The translations under genes were made by a program, and so were the position numbers. From Pseudomonas citrullilanati (GTDB taxonomy: Bacteria > Pseudomonadota > Gammaproteobacteria > Pseudomonadales > Pseudomonadaceae), in the NCBI RefSeq assembly GCF_030580855.1, contig NZ_JAUQOP010000026.1, positions 21,983-85,982 on the forward strand: a stretch of 64,000 bases of DNA. Reading direction: 5' to 3'. The stretch's first letter is position 1, and every line of letters begins with the position of its first letter. Below, piece after piece: positions 26,688 through 34,858 of this stretch. The notes below the pieces were generated by a model. It was not told the DNA's origin and did no database searches. It saw only the letters and a list, made by a program, of their open reading frames with translations.

Positions 26688-26711
26688 ATCGCGAGCAAGC
26701 TCGCTCCCACA
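26688..26711. repeat. Single REP element
   Basis: One unpaired REP (ATCGCGAGCAAGCTCGCTCC) without an inverted partner, between metI and the methyltransferase gene. Confidence 0.8.
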
Positions 26712-26723
26712 ATGAACCGCGTT

Positions 26724-27368
26724 TCAGCGCTTGTTCAAGCCCCGCGCCAGGCGGTCCCCACCCACCTGGATCAGCGCCACCAGTGCCACCAGCAACACGA
26801 TCACCGTGAGCATGATCTGGCTGTCGAAACGCTGGTAGCCGTAGCGGTAGGCGATGTCGCCCAGGCCGCCGGCGCCGATGGCCCCGGCCATCGCCGAGGA
26901 GTTGATCATGGTCACCAGGGTGATGGTGAAGCCGCCGACGATGCCCGGCAGCGCTTCGGGCAGCAGCACGTGCCAGACGATGTGCCAGCGCCGGCAACCC
27001 ATGGCCTGGGCGGCCTCGATCAACCCATGGTCGACCTCCCGCAGGCTGACCTCGGCGATGCGGGCGAAGAACGGCGTGGCGGCGATGGTCAGCGGCACCA
27101 CGGCGGCCCAGACGCCGTAGGTGGTGCCGACGATCAGCCGGGTGAACGGGATCAGCGTCACCATCAGGATCAGGAAAGGGATCGAGCGGAACAGGTTGAC
27201 GAATGCGCCCAGGGCCTTGTTCAAGGCGGGCGCTTCATAGATGCCGCCCTTGCCGCTGGTGACCAGGATCACCGCCAGCGGTATGCCCGCCAGCAACGCG
27301 ATCAGCGACGACACCCCGACCATCAGGAACGTGTCGATAAAGCCCTGCAATAACCGATCAAACCACAT
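26724..27368 (-). CDS. metI: Methionine-type ABC transporter permease MetI
   Basis: 214 residues, five expected membrane segments, with the coupling motif EAAQAMGCRRWHIVWHVLLPEALPGI for contact with the ATPase. It forms the MetNI-Q importer with the two genes before it. The start overlaps the metN end by 11 bp. The neighbouring oxidoreductases suggest that the substrate may be a methionine derivative or another organosulfur compound rather than only methionine. Confidence 0.93.
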   Translation of the reverse strand: MWFDRLLQGFIDTFLMVGVSSLIALLAGIPLAVILVTSGKGGIYEAPALNKALGAFVNLFRSIPFLILMVTLIPFTRLIVGTTYGVWAAVVPLTIAATPFFARIAEVSLREVDHGLIEAAQAMGCRRWHIVWHVLLPEALPGIVGGFTITLVTMINSSAMAGAIGAGGLGDIAYRYGYQRFDSQIMLTVIVLLVALVALIQVGGDRLARGLNKR

Positions 27369-28482
27369 AACCCAGCACCTCCACCCGTTGTGCCCAATCG
27401 CCCGCTCGCTGCCGCAGTTCCTCGGCGCCCCACGACGAGCCGCTCACCGCCAATAGCAATTGCCCCAGCCCGTGGCCCTGGATCCGTTCGATGCCGCCGT
27501 GCAGCAAGCGCACTCGCCCGCCGAGGGCGTTGAACAGGGCGGCGAGGTCGGGCTCGTGCTGGTCGATGCCGGTGAACTGCAAGCGCAGCACGGTCGCCGC
27601 TTGCGCCGAGGCCGGTTGCGCTTGCAAACGGTTTTGCAGTTCCTCGGGCACCGCGTGTTGCAAGGGCGCGAGCAGCGTCTTGCTGACGGCATGCCGGGGG
27701 TTGCCGAACACTTCCCAGACCGGTCCCTGCTCGACGATCCGGCCTTGTTCGAGCACCACCACCCGGTCGCAGACTTCGCGAATCACCGCCATTTCATGGG
27801 TGATCAGGACGATGGTCAGGCCCAGGCGCTGGTTGATCTCGCGCAGCAGCCCGAGGATCGACTGGGTCGTCTCCGGGTCCAGGGCCGAGGTGGCTTCGTC
27901 GCAGAGCAGGATCTGTGGGTCATGGACCAGCGCCCGGGCGATCCCGACGCGTTGTTTCTGCCCGCCCGAGAGTTGCGCCGGGTAGGCCTGGTGCTTGCCT
28001 TGCAGGCCGACCAGTTCCAGCAGTTCACGGACCTTTCGTTGGCGTTGGTCCTTGGGTACGCCCGCCACCTTCAGCGGCAATTCGACGTTCTGCCACACGG
28101 TCTTGGCCGACATCAGGTTGAAATGCTGGAAGATCATGCCGATGCGCCGGCGCAGTTGCACCAAGTGGTCCTCATCGAACTGGCCGATGTCCACCTGGTC
28201 GATCAGCACCCGTCCACTGCTCGGTTGTTCGAGGCGGTTGATGGTGCGGATCAGCGATGACTTGCCCGCGCCACTGCGGCCGATGATGCCGAACACCTCG
28301 CCGCGCTGGATCGCCAGGTCGATGCCTTGCAGGGCGGCCACCGGGCCCTGGGCGCCGTCGTAGGTCTTGCCCAGGCCGATGAAGCGCACATGGGCACGGT
28401 TCAGATCCGGGTGCAGTTCGGTCGGGTCGGCGCTCGCCGGGGCGGGGGCTTGCTCGCGAAGCCTGGCGTTGATGGCATTCAT
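27358..28482 (-). CDS. metN: Methionine-type ABC transporter ATP-binding protein MetN
   Basis: 374 residues. Walker A is GRSGAGKSSLI, the signature LSGGQKQRVGIARAL, Walker B ILLCDEATSALD and the switch His in LITHEM. The C-terminal ~80 residues (from ATVLRLQFTG) correspond to the NIL domain that gives methionine trans-inhibition in MetN. An unusual ~35-residue N-terminal extension rich in Ala/Pro precedes the ABC core (VRFIGLGKTY). The start at 28482 has GGAAGG in front and nearly touches the metQ stop. Confidence 0.93.
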   Translation of the reverse strand: MNAINARLREQAPAPASADPTELHPDLNRAHVRFIGLGKTYDGAQGPVAALQGIDLAIQRGEVFGIIGRSGAGKSSLIRTINRLEQPSSGRVLIDQVDIGQFDEDHLVQLRRRIGMIFQHFNLMSAKTVWQNVELPLKVAGVPKDQRQRKVRELLELVGLQGKHQAYPAQLSGGQKQRVGIARALVHDPQILLCDEATSALDPETTQSILGLLREINQRLGLTIVLITHEMAVIREVCDRVVVLEQGRIVEQGPVWEVFGNPRHAVSKTLLAPLQHAVPEELQNRLQAQPASAQAATVLRLQFTGIDQHEPDLAALFNALGGRVRLLHGGIERIQGHGLGQLLLAVSGSSWGAEELRQRAGDWAQRVEVLGYVV

Positions 28483-28484
28483 GT

Positions 28485-29294
28485 TCAACCTTCCCAACCG
28501 GCCTGGTAGAGCTTGCCGTGGGCCTTGTCGAGGGCCGCACGAACGGCGGGCGAGTGCTGGTAGATATCGACGAACTTGGCCAGCCTGGGGTCGTCCTTGC
28601 TCTTGGGCTGGATCACGAACTGGATCACGTACTCCTTGTGATCGAGGCCATCGAACAGCAGGGCCGACGTGGCATCGAAGGTTTTCGCCAGGCGGATGTA
28701 GGCCGGGTAGCCCTGCACCAGGTCGGCGTCGTCATAGGCGCGCACCAGTTGCACGGCTTCGACCTGGAGGATCCTGAGCTTCTTCGGGTTGGCGATGATG
28801 TCGTCTTCGGTGGCCTTGTAGCCCACCCCGGGCTTGAGGCTGATCAGCCCGGCCTTGGCCAGCAGTTGCAGGCCACGACCGCTGTTGATCGGGTCGTTGG
28901 CAATGGCCACGCTCGCGCCCTCGGGCAACTCGTCGAAGCTTTTGTATTTCTTCGAATACAGGCCGACGTTGTTGATGATCCCCGGGGCAAAGGGCACCAG
29001 GTCGAACCCGGCGGCGGCCTTGGCGTTTTCCAGGAACGGGATGTGCTGGAAGTAATTCACATCGATATCACCGGCGGCCAGGCTGACATTGGGTGCGATC
29101 CAGTCGCTGAACTCCACCAGCTCGACTTTCAGGCCTTGCTTGCCGGCCTCCTCGACGGCGGCCTCCAGGGGAATGGCGAAGGCGGCGGTGGTGTCGATCT
29201 TCAAGGGGCCATCGGCGGCGAACAGGGCCGAGCTGAACAGGCCGAGGGTCAGGGCCAGTGCTTTGACTGGCAGGGTCAGGCGTTGCTTGGTCAT
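28485..29294 (-). CDS. metQ: Methionine-type ABC transporter substrate-binding protein MetQ
   Basis: 269 residues of the NlpA/MetQ family with a signal peptide (LPVKALALTLGLFSSALFAADG). The signal has no lipobox cysteine, unlike E. coli MetQ, so the protein should be soluble in the periplasm. Family motifs: DVNYFQHIPFLENAKAAAGFDL, ASVAIANDPINSGRGLQLL and the final helix DKAHGKLYQAGW. The ATG at 29294 precedes the signal; another in-frame ATG lies six codons upstream. First gene of metQ-metN-metI. Confidence 0.9.
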   Translation of the reverse strand: MTKQRLTLPVKALALTLGLFSSALFAADGPLKIDTTAAFAIPLEAAVEEAGKQGLKVELVEFSDWIAPNVSLAAGDIDVNYFQHIPFLENAKAAAGFDLVPFAPGIINNVGLYSKKYKSFDELPEGASVAIANDPINSGRGLQLLAKAGLISLKPGVGYKATEDDIIANPKKLRILQVEAVQLVRAYDDADLVQGYPAYIRLAKTFDATSALLFDGLDHKEYVIQFVIQPKSKDDPRLAKFVDIYQHSPAVRAALDKAHGKLYQAGWEG

Positions 29295-29347
29295 GTCGGG
29301 TATTCCAGTCATTAATGGGGCGGTGCGTTTTTTGTGGCGAACACAGC

Positions 29348-29437
29348 CCTGTGGGAGCAAGGCTTGCCCGCGATGAAGTTGATGCGGTCTCTCAAAAACC
29401 GAGGTGTCTGCATCGCGAGCAAGCTTTGCTCCCACAG
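29348..29437. repeat. REPIN (GGGAGCAAGGC/AAAGC type)
   Basis: Inverted REP pair with a slightly diverged left arm (CTTGCCCGCGATG) between the monooxygenase gene and metQ, within a run of genes on the same strand. Confidence 0.88.
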
Positions 29438-29455
29438 TGCCTTGCTCCCGCAATG

Positions 29456-30814
29456 TCAGTGCCGATAGCTCGAACCGGTGTGTTGCTCGGGTAAATGAGC
29501 TTCTGCGCGAAACAGTTTTTCGCGCAGGGTGCCGTTGTCATATTCGGTCTTGTAAGAACCGCGCCGTTGCAGTTCGGGGATCACCAGGTCGATGAAGTCG
29601 GCGTAGCTCTGGGGTGTCACGATGCGGGTCAGGTTGAAGCCATCGAGGCCGGTCTCGGCGATCCACGATTCCAGTTCATCGGCCACCTGTTCGGGCGAGC
29701 CGACCACGGTGATGTAGCGACCGCCCAGAGCGTGCTGTTCGAGCAACTTGCGCCGGGTCCAGTCGTTGTTCTGCAGGGTCTTGGTCGCGGACTGGATGGC
29801 GTTGCTCTTCACGTACTGGATCGGTTCGTCCAGGGTGTATTCGGAAAAATCGATCCCCGTCGACGCGGAGAAATGCGCCACCCCGGCCTCGGCGCTGGCG
29901 TAGCCCAGGTACTCGGCATGCTTGGCCCAGGCGGCGGCTTCGGTCTCGCCGACGATCACGTTCAGGCCCATGAACACCTTGATGTCGTCAGGGTTGCGCC
30001 CGGCCTCGACGGCACTGGCGCGGACCTTGTCCACCTGGCTCCTGGTCGCCGGTTTGTTCTGGCCGCTGATGAACACGCATTCGGCATGCCGCCCGGCAAA
30101 TAGCAAGCCCCGTTCCGAACTGCCGGCCTGGAACAGCACCGGCGTGCGCTGGGGCGACGGTTCGCAGAGGTGATAGCCCTCGACCTGGTAGAACTCGCCG
30201 TGGTGCCGGACCTTGTGGACTTTTTCAGGTTGCGCATAAATCCGCCGTTCGCGGTCGTTGAGCACCGCGCCGTCTTCCCAACTGCCCTCCCACAGCTTGT
30301 AGAGCACTTGCAGGTACTCGTCGGCCTGGTCGTAGCGGCGGTCGTGCTCGACCTGCGCGCTCAAGCCCATGGCTTTGGCGGCGCTGTCCAGGTAGCCGGT
30401 GACGATGTTCCAACCGACCCGGCCGCGACTCAGGTGGTCGAGGGTGCTCATGCGCCGGGCGAACAGGTACGGCGGTTCGTAGGTCAGGTTCGCGGTAAGG
30501 CCGAAACCCAGGTGGCGGGTCACGGCGGCCATCGCCGAGACCAGCAGCAGCGGATCGTTGACCGGCAGCTGGATCGACTCCTTCAGCGTGACGTCCACCG
30601 ACTGCTGGTAGACGTCATAGACGCCGACGATATCGGCGATGAACAGCCCGTCGAAGAGCCCGCGCTCGAGCAATTGCGCCAGGCCGGTCCAGTATTCCAG
30701 GGTGTTGTACTGGGTCGAGGTGTCCTCGGGGTGCGTCCACAGGCCATGGTTGATGTGCCCGATGCAGTTCATGTTGAACGCATTGAGGAGGATCTTTTTC
30801 TTGCCGGCCGCCAT
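29456..30814 (-). CDS. FMN-dependent monooxygenase, NtaA/SnaA/DszA (LLM) family
   Basis: 452 residues of the two-component flavin-dependent monooxygenases that use reduced FMN to oxidise organosulfur or aminopolycarboxylate substrates (DszA, DmoA, NtaA, SnaA). Family landmarks: TANLTYEPPYLFARRMSTLDHLSRGRVGWNIVTGY is split over residues ~105-140, YDQADEYLQVLYKLWEGSW and LFQAGSSERGLLFAGRHAE. The start overlaps the stop of the upstream SfnC-like gene (TGATG), so the two are co-translated. No flavin reductase gene is nearby. Context with SfnC-like proteins and metNIQ argues for sulfur scavenging. Confidence 0.88.
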   Translation of the reverse strand: MAAGKKKILLNAFNMNCIGHINHGLWTHPEDTSTQYNTLEYWTGLAQLLERGLFDGLFIADIVGVYDVYQQSVDVTLKESIQLPVNDPLLLVSAMAAVTRHLGFGLTANLTYEPPYLFARRMSTLDHLSRGRVGWNIVTGYLDSAAKAMGLSAQVEHDRRYDQADEYLQVLYKLWEGSWEDGAVLNDRERRIYAQPEKVHKVRHHGEFYQVEGYHLCEPSPQRTPVLFQAGSSERGLLFAGRHAECVFISGQNKPATRSQVDKVRASAVEAGRNPDDIKVFMGLNVIVGETEAAAWAKHAEYLGYASAEAGVAHFSASTGIDFSEYTLDEPIQYVKSNAIQSATKTLQNNDWTRRKLLEQHALGGRYITVVGSPEQVADELESWIAETGLDGFNLTRIVTPQSYADFIDLVIPELQRRGSYKTEYDNGTLREKLFRAEAHLPEQHTGSSYRH

Positions 30815-32007
30815 CAGATCGTCCCCCGCAGCGGCGGCTTCTCGTCGTTGAGATAGAAGTTGCCCACCGCATGGTATTTCCAGCGCACCGGGTCGTGCAG
30901 GGTATGCACGCGGGCATTGCGCCAGTGCCGATCGAGGCCATGTTCGGCGAGCGTCGCCTGGCTGCCGGCCAGTTCGAACAGGGTGCTGCCGGCGGCCAGG
31001 GACACTTCGGTGCTGATGGCGCGGGCCTCGGCCACGGCGATCGAGGCGGCGGCGACCGTGTCGGCATTCGTGTCGGCCTGGGCCTGGTCGAGGCATTCGC
31101 CGGCCCGTTCCAGCAGGGCTTCGGCGGCGTGCAGGCGAACGCTCAATTGGCCGAAGCTCTTGAGGGTGTGCGGGTCTTCGGTGGCGACGTCGCTGGTGGC
31201 GTCGATCCAGGGCCGGGTCTTGGTGCGGACGAACTGCAAGGCATCTTCGTAGGCCGCGCGGGCGATGCCGGTGTCGATGGCGGCGTGGAGAATCTGTGCC
31301 AGCGGCCCTACCGGGGTCGGGCGCTCGAAGGCGCTCTGGAACGGCACGATGTCCTCGGCGGCGATCTGGACGTCCTCGAACACCACCGACCCACTGCCGG
31401 TGGTGCGCTGGCCGAAGCCGCTCCAGTCGTCGATCACCGTCAGGCCCTGGCTGTCGCGAGGGACGAACGCCAGTTGCTGCACGCCGTTTTCATCCACCAC
31501 CGAGGTGGGAATGCGCTGGGCGTAGATCGCCCCCGTGGCGTAGAACTTGCGCCCGTTGATGCGATAGCCGCCGCCATCGCTGCGCAGTTGGGTGGTGCGG
31601 TCGTGGGCGGTCTTGGTGCCCAGCTCGGCCAGTGCGTTGCCAAAGCGCTGGCCGGCCAGCACCTCGGCGTACAGCCGTTGCTTCTGCGCTTCGCTGCCGT
31701 TTACCCGCAGCACTTCCAGGGCGTAGTAGTGGTTTTGCGGAATCTGCCCAAGGGACCCGTCGGCCTGGGCGATCAGGGCGATGACCTTGGCCAGGGTGAC
31801 GTTGGACACCCCGGCGCCGCCATAGGCCTTCGGTACGCTGATGCCCCACAAGCCGGAACGGGAAAACGCTTCCAGTTCCGGATGCGGCAGGCGGCGCTCC
31901 CGGTCGCGCAGGGCGCTGTCGCGCTTGAAGTCATCGGCCAGGTCGCTGGCCACGATCAGGGCTTGTTCATCGCTGGTGATCACCGCGACGTGATGGGAAA
32001 GCGTCAT
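30814..32007 (-). CDS. SfnC-like acyl-CoA-dehydrogenase-fold flavoprotein, copy 2
   Basis: 397 residues, acyl-CoA dehydrogenase/DszC fold: N-terminal helical domain (HPELEAFSRSGLWGISVPKAYGGAG), middle beta domain (FYATGAIYAQRIP, DDWSGFGQRTTGSG) and C-terminal helices. The C-terminus carries RNARVHTLHDPVRWKYHA, shared with its neighbour. Relatives such as SfnC and DszC work as flavin monooxygenases on dimethyl sulfone-type or thiophene substrates rather than on acyl-CoA. It lies 23 bp downstream of its paralogue and overlaps the monooxygenase start. Confidence 0.87.
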   Translation of the reverse strand: MTLSHHVAVITSDEQALIVASDLADDFKRDSALRDRERRLPHPELEAFSRSGLWGISVPKAYGGAGVSNVTLAKVIALIAQADGSLGQIPQNHYYALEVLRVNGSEAQKQRLYAEVLAGQRFGNALAELGTKTAHDRTTQLRSDGGGYRINGRKFYATGAIYAQRIPTSVVDENGVQQLAFVPRDSQGLTVIDDWSGFGQRTTGSGSVVFEDVQIAAEDIVPFQSAFERPTPVGPLAQILHAAIDTGIARAAYEDALQFVRTKTRPWIDATSDVATEDPHTLKSFGQLSVRLHAAEALLERAGECLDQAQADTNADTVAAASIAVAEARAISTEVSLAAGSTLFELAGSQATLAEHGLDRHWRNARVHTLHDPVRWKYHAVGNFYLNDEKPPLRGTI

Positions 32008-32030
32008 GTGCTGCTCCAGAGGTCGGGTCG

Positions 32031-33272
32031 TCAGATCCAGGAATGCCGGGCCGGCAAGCTGCCGTTGAGGCGATAGGCGCCGATGGCGTGGTACTTCCAG
32101 CGCACCGGGTCGTGCAGGGTATGGACCCGCGCGTTGCGCCAGTGGCGGTCGAGGTTGAATTCGGCGAGGGTGGCGCGGCTGCCAGACAGCTCGAAGAGTT
32201 TTTCGCTGGCTTGCAGGGCGATCTCGGTGGTCAGCGCCTTGGCTTCGGCCACGGCAATCGAAGCGTGGGCCGCCGATTGCGCGGTGACCGGGGCGGCCGT
32301 GACCTGGTCCAGCACTCGTCCGGCCTTGCGCAACAGCGCTTCGGCGGCATGCAATTCGATTTTCAATTTGCCGATGTCGGCGATCACATAGGGATCGTCG
32401 CTGGCTCGCTCGACCTTGGCGTCGATCCAGGGCCGGGCCCGCTCGCGCACGAAGGCGATCGCATCGTCGAGGGCACCCCGGGCGATCCCGGCATCGATGG
32501 CTGCCTGGATCAGTTGCGAAATCGCGCCCTGGACGTTCGGCACGTCGTTGATGCGCCAGTTGTCGAGGACGAGTTCGGCCTCGACCCGCACATTGTTCAG
32601 CAGCACCGTGCCGCTGGCCGTGGTGCGCTGGCCGAAACCCGACCAGTCGTCGACGATGCGCAGCCCCGGGGTGCCGCGCCGCACGAACGCCAGCACCTGC
32701 CGGCCCTGGTCATTCAAGGCCTTGACCGCCACCCAATGGGCGAACAGCGCGCCGGTTGAATAGAATTTCTGGCCGTTGATGACGTAGTCGTCACCGTCGG
32801 CGGTGATCCGCGCCTTGAGTTCAAGGGTATGGCGAACGCCTCGTTCTGGCCCGGCGTTACCGATGCGCGAGCCTTCGAGCACGCTTTGCAGCAGGATCTG
32901 TTTTTGCCGTTCGGTGCCAGTGCCGAGAATCAGTTGGAGCACGCCGAACTGGTTCTGGGGAATCTGCCCGAGGGCCGGGTCGGCAGCGGAAATGATCGCG
33001 AACACGTCGGCGAGGGTGACGAAGGAAACCTGTGGGCCGCCGTATGCCCGGGGAAGGGTGATGCTGCCCAGGCCGCTGCGGGTGAACTGTTCGATTTCCG
33101 ACCAGGGCAACTTGCGTTGCTGGTCGCGGCGTGCGGCCTGCTGGCGAGCGACGCGGGCCAGTTCGTGGGCGGCTTCGATCGCCTCGGCATCGTTGCGCAG
33201 CACGTGTGCGGGCAACAGCAGCGGTGCGATGTCCAGGTCGCTGTGGACATTTGCCTGGGCCAAGTCCGACAT
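32031..33272 (-). CDS. SfnC-like acyl-CoA-dehydrogenase-fold flavoprotein, copy 1
   Basis: 413 residues, paralogue of the next gene with the same order of domains and the shared motifs GQIPQN, DDWSGFGQRTT, and RNARVHTLHDPVRWKYHA. It has an additional N-terminal ~15 residues. The ATG at 33272 follows GGAG at nine bases; an in-frame start at 33311 is less likely. It is the first gene of the run sfnC-like, sfnC-like, monooxygenase, metQ, metN, metI. The promoter region before it is AT-rich (33430-33470). Confidence 0.87.
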   Translation of the reverse strand: MSDLAQANVHSDLDIAPLLLPAHVLRNDAEAIEAAHELARVARQQAARRDQQRKLPWSEIEQFTRSGLGSITLPRAYGGPQVSFVTLADVFAIISAADPALGQIPQNQFGVLQLILGTGTERQKQILLQSVLEGSRIGNAGPERGVRHTLELKARITADGDDYVINGQKFYSTGALFAHWVAVKALNDQGRQVLAFVRRGTPGLRIVDDWSGFGQRTTASGTVLLNNVRVEAELVLDNWRINDVPNVQGAISQLIQAAIDAGIARGALDDAIAFVRERARPWIDAKVERASDDPYVIADIGKLKIELHAAEALLRKAGRVLDQVTAAPVTAQSAAHASIAVAEAKALTTEIALQASEKLFELSGSRATLAEFNLDRHWRNARVHTLHDPVRWKYHAIGAYRLNGSLPARHSWI

Positions 33273-33492
33273 TACAGCCACTCCGTGGCTGCTGGCAGTG
33301 CCTGGGTGCACTGCGCTGGGGTGTTTGTGTTCCGTACCATACCCACCTCACATCTCTGAAAAACGCCGCGATGAAGGCGGCGAGCAAAAAAATCAAGAAT
33401 GTCCGGTGGTCCGGTGCATATACCCTAAACGCGTATAAATAATTTATGAACTAACTTTTGGGAATATAAATAGAGAGATTTTGCCGAGCGCC
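33273..33492. other. AT-rich upstream region of the sfnC-like/metQNI cluster
   Basis: No gene seen. It contains the palindrome ATAAAT-A-ATTTAT at 33435-33447 and, read on the minus strand, the tract CCCAAAAGTTAGTTCATAAA just upstream. The region drops well below the GC of its surroundings and is the likely promoter of the cluster. Confidence 0.5.
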
Positions 33493-33604
33493 TTGTGGTG
33501 AGGGGATTTATCCCCGTCGGCTGCGACTCCCTGCATGGGTTAAGCAGGAGGCCGCTGCATTGGGGCTGCCGCGCAGCCCTACGGGGATAAAGCCCCTCGC
33601 CACA
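33493..33604. repeat. Long-armed inverted repeat, second repeat family
   Basis: Outer arms TTGTGGTGAGGGGATTTATC and GATAAAGCCCCTCGCCACA, each with one departure from the family consensus; centre of about 70 bp. Confidence 0.87.
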
Positions 33605-33617
33605 TCGCCTCACAGAC

Positions 33618-34382
33618 TTACGTTCGGGGGGACTCGGCAACCATGAGGGCTTCTTTCGCCGGGGTTTTCAGGTACGCATTGGCGCAACCGATCTTCAACG
33701 TCCGCGGCGGTGCCCATTGGGAGTTGTTGCCCACGCGGTCGAGGATGCAATAGCTCACTTCCAGGCGCAGATCCTCGCCCGCTTCGAGGATGAGCTGCGG
33801 CGGCACCCACACGTGGATCGGCTGGCCCACCTCGCTCGGTTTGATTCGCGGCAGGTCCATGCGCACGTCGCCCCAGCGCAGGGTGATCGCGTCGTCGGCC
33901 GCCATGTTCAGGTAGGGTTCGATCGTCAGCGGTACGCCGCGCTTGACCTGGCTCGGGTTCACGCCCTTGCGGCGAATGGTCTCGGGGATGCGCACCGGCG
34001 CCAGCCCCTGGTTTTCATCACCGCTCAAGGCGGACGGCTGGCCGCCGGGGCAATCGAGCTTCACCTGCACCTTTCGCGTGGCGGACAACGCCGGCCCGCG
34101 CCCGACCTGCATCACCCGATAGTGCAGGTGCGCGGTGCCATGGACGATGAAGCTCTCGGGCACTCGCAACGTGACGCTGCCCGGGAGATCCTCCGGCGCC
34201 AGCAGGCGGGAACCCACGTAGCAGTTGTCCCAGAACAGTTCGATCAGGTCGCCGGCGTCCATGCCGGGGTAGGGGGCGATGGCGACCTCCAGGCAGGCGG
34301 CGCTGGTGATGTTGATGCCGGCGGGATGGGCATTGGCCAGGGTCGGTGCGGCCAGCCCGGGAAGATTCGACGTACATGTCAT
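33618..34382 (-). CDS. Hypothetical protein with two beta-type repeats
   Basis: 254 residues, not recognised. It has no signal peptide or membrane segment. Two related stretches are visible: residues ~40-105 (MDAGDLIELFWDNCYVGSR ... GSVTLRVPESFI ... LHYRVMQVGRGPALS) and ~155-225 (NMAADDAITLRWGDVRMDL ... QPIHVWVPPQLI ... LEVSYCILDRVGNNS), suggesting two tandem beta-sandwich units. A conserved-looking linker is IPETIRRKGVNPSQVKRGVPL. Such repeat proteins occur in fluorescent pseudomonads, mostly without known role. It is flanked by a long-armed repeat and by a 476-bp AT-rich gap, so it looks like an accessory island. Cysteines at residues 3, 30, 55 and near the end could pair if exported by an unusual route. 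Confidence 0.75.
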   Translation of the reverse strand: MTCTSNLPGLAAPTLANAHPAGINITSAACLEVAIAPYPGMDAGDLIELFWDNCYVGSRLLAPEDLPGSVTLRVPESFIVHGTAHLHYRVMQVGRGPALSATRKVQVKLDCPGGQPSALSGDENQGLAPVRIPETIRRKGVNPSQVKRGVPLTIEPYLNMAADDAITLRWGDVRMDLPRIKPSEVGQPIHVWVPPQLILEAGEDLRLEVSYCILDRVGNNSQWAPPRTLKIGCANAYLKTPAKEALMVAESPRT

Positions 34383-34858
34383 GGTGTTCTCCTTGATGCT
34401 TAAAACGAAGTCCGTTTCGGGAAGATCAAAGGCGCGGGTGTTCGCGACATATTTTTAGTCGTGCACAGTTATTGAAACAAATGACGATTAATGGCTGCGC
34501 AGAATTAAAAAAGTGTGCCTCGCCTGTGAGACAGGACACTAGATAAGGGCTCGTCAGTTTCGGTGTCAATAGAGCAACTTGCCGAATAAAACATTGAACC
34601 AGGCTTCAGAATGTTCCTACGCACTAATGTCAGGAAAGCTCCGCGGTAAAGTTACTTTTCCTCGGATTATTCCGTTATGACGCCCGCTGGTTGGGCATCT
34701 TATTGCGGTAATGAATGGCAATGAAGCAACGGGAATGTTGCGCCGTAGGCAGGGATGGTCGACGCTTTTATTCAGCATGGAAGTTGCAAGTTGTATCGTG
34801 ATAACAGGTGCGAGAGGGGGTGTTAACTTCCGTCCCTGGAAGTTTGCAGGGGACTAAC
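34383..34858. other. 476-bp AT-rich gap without a gene
   Basis: No coding frame with a plausible start and codon use was found on either strand. The base composition is clearly less GC-rich than the window average and there are many short A/T tracts. It includes the promoter of the hypothetical gene on its left and one hairpin at 34825-34844 on its right. It may be a remnant of an earlier insertion or hold an unrecognised small RNA. Confidence 0.5.
34825..34844 (-). terminator. Hairpin behind the cystine transporter operon
   Basis: AACTTCC and GGAAGTT pair across a six-base loop, 15 bp after the ATPase gene stop on the minus strand. No T-run follows, so termination is uncertain. Confidence 0.4.

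Noticed and set aside
30815..31096. Upstream extension of the LLM monooxygenase gene
   Set aside because: It overlaps the sfnC-like gene in another frame; the start at 30814 overlaps the upstream stop and begins the family-like N-terminus.
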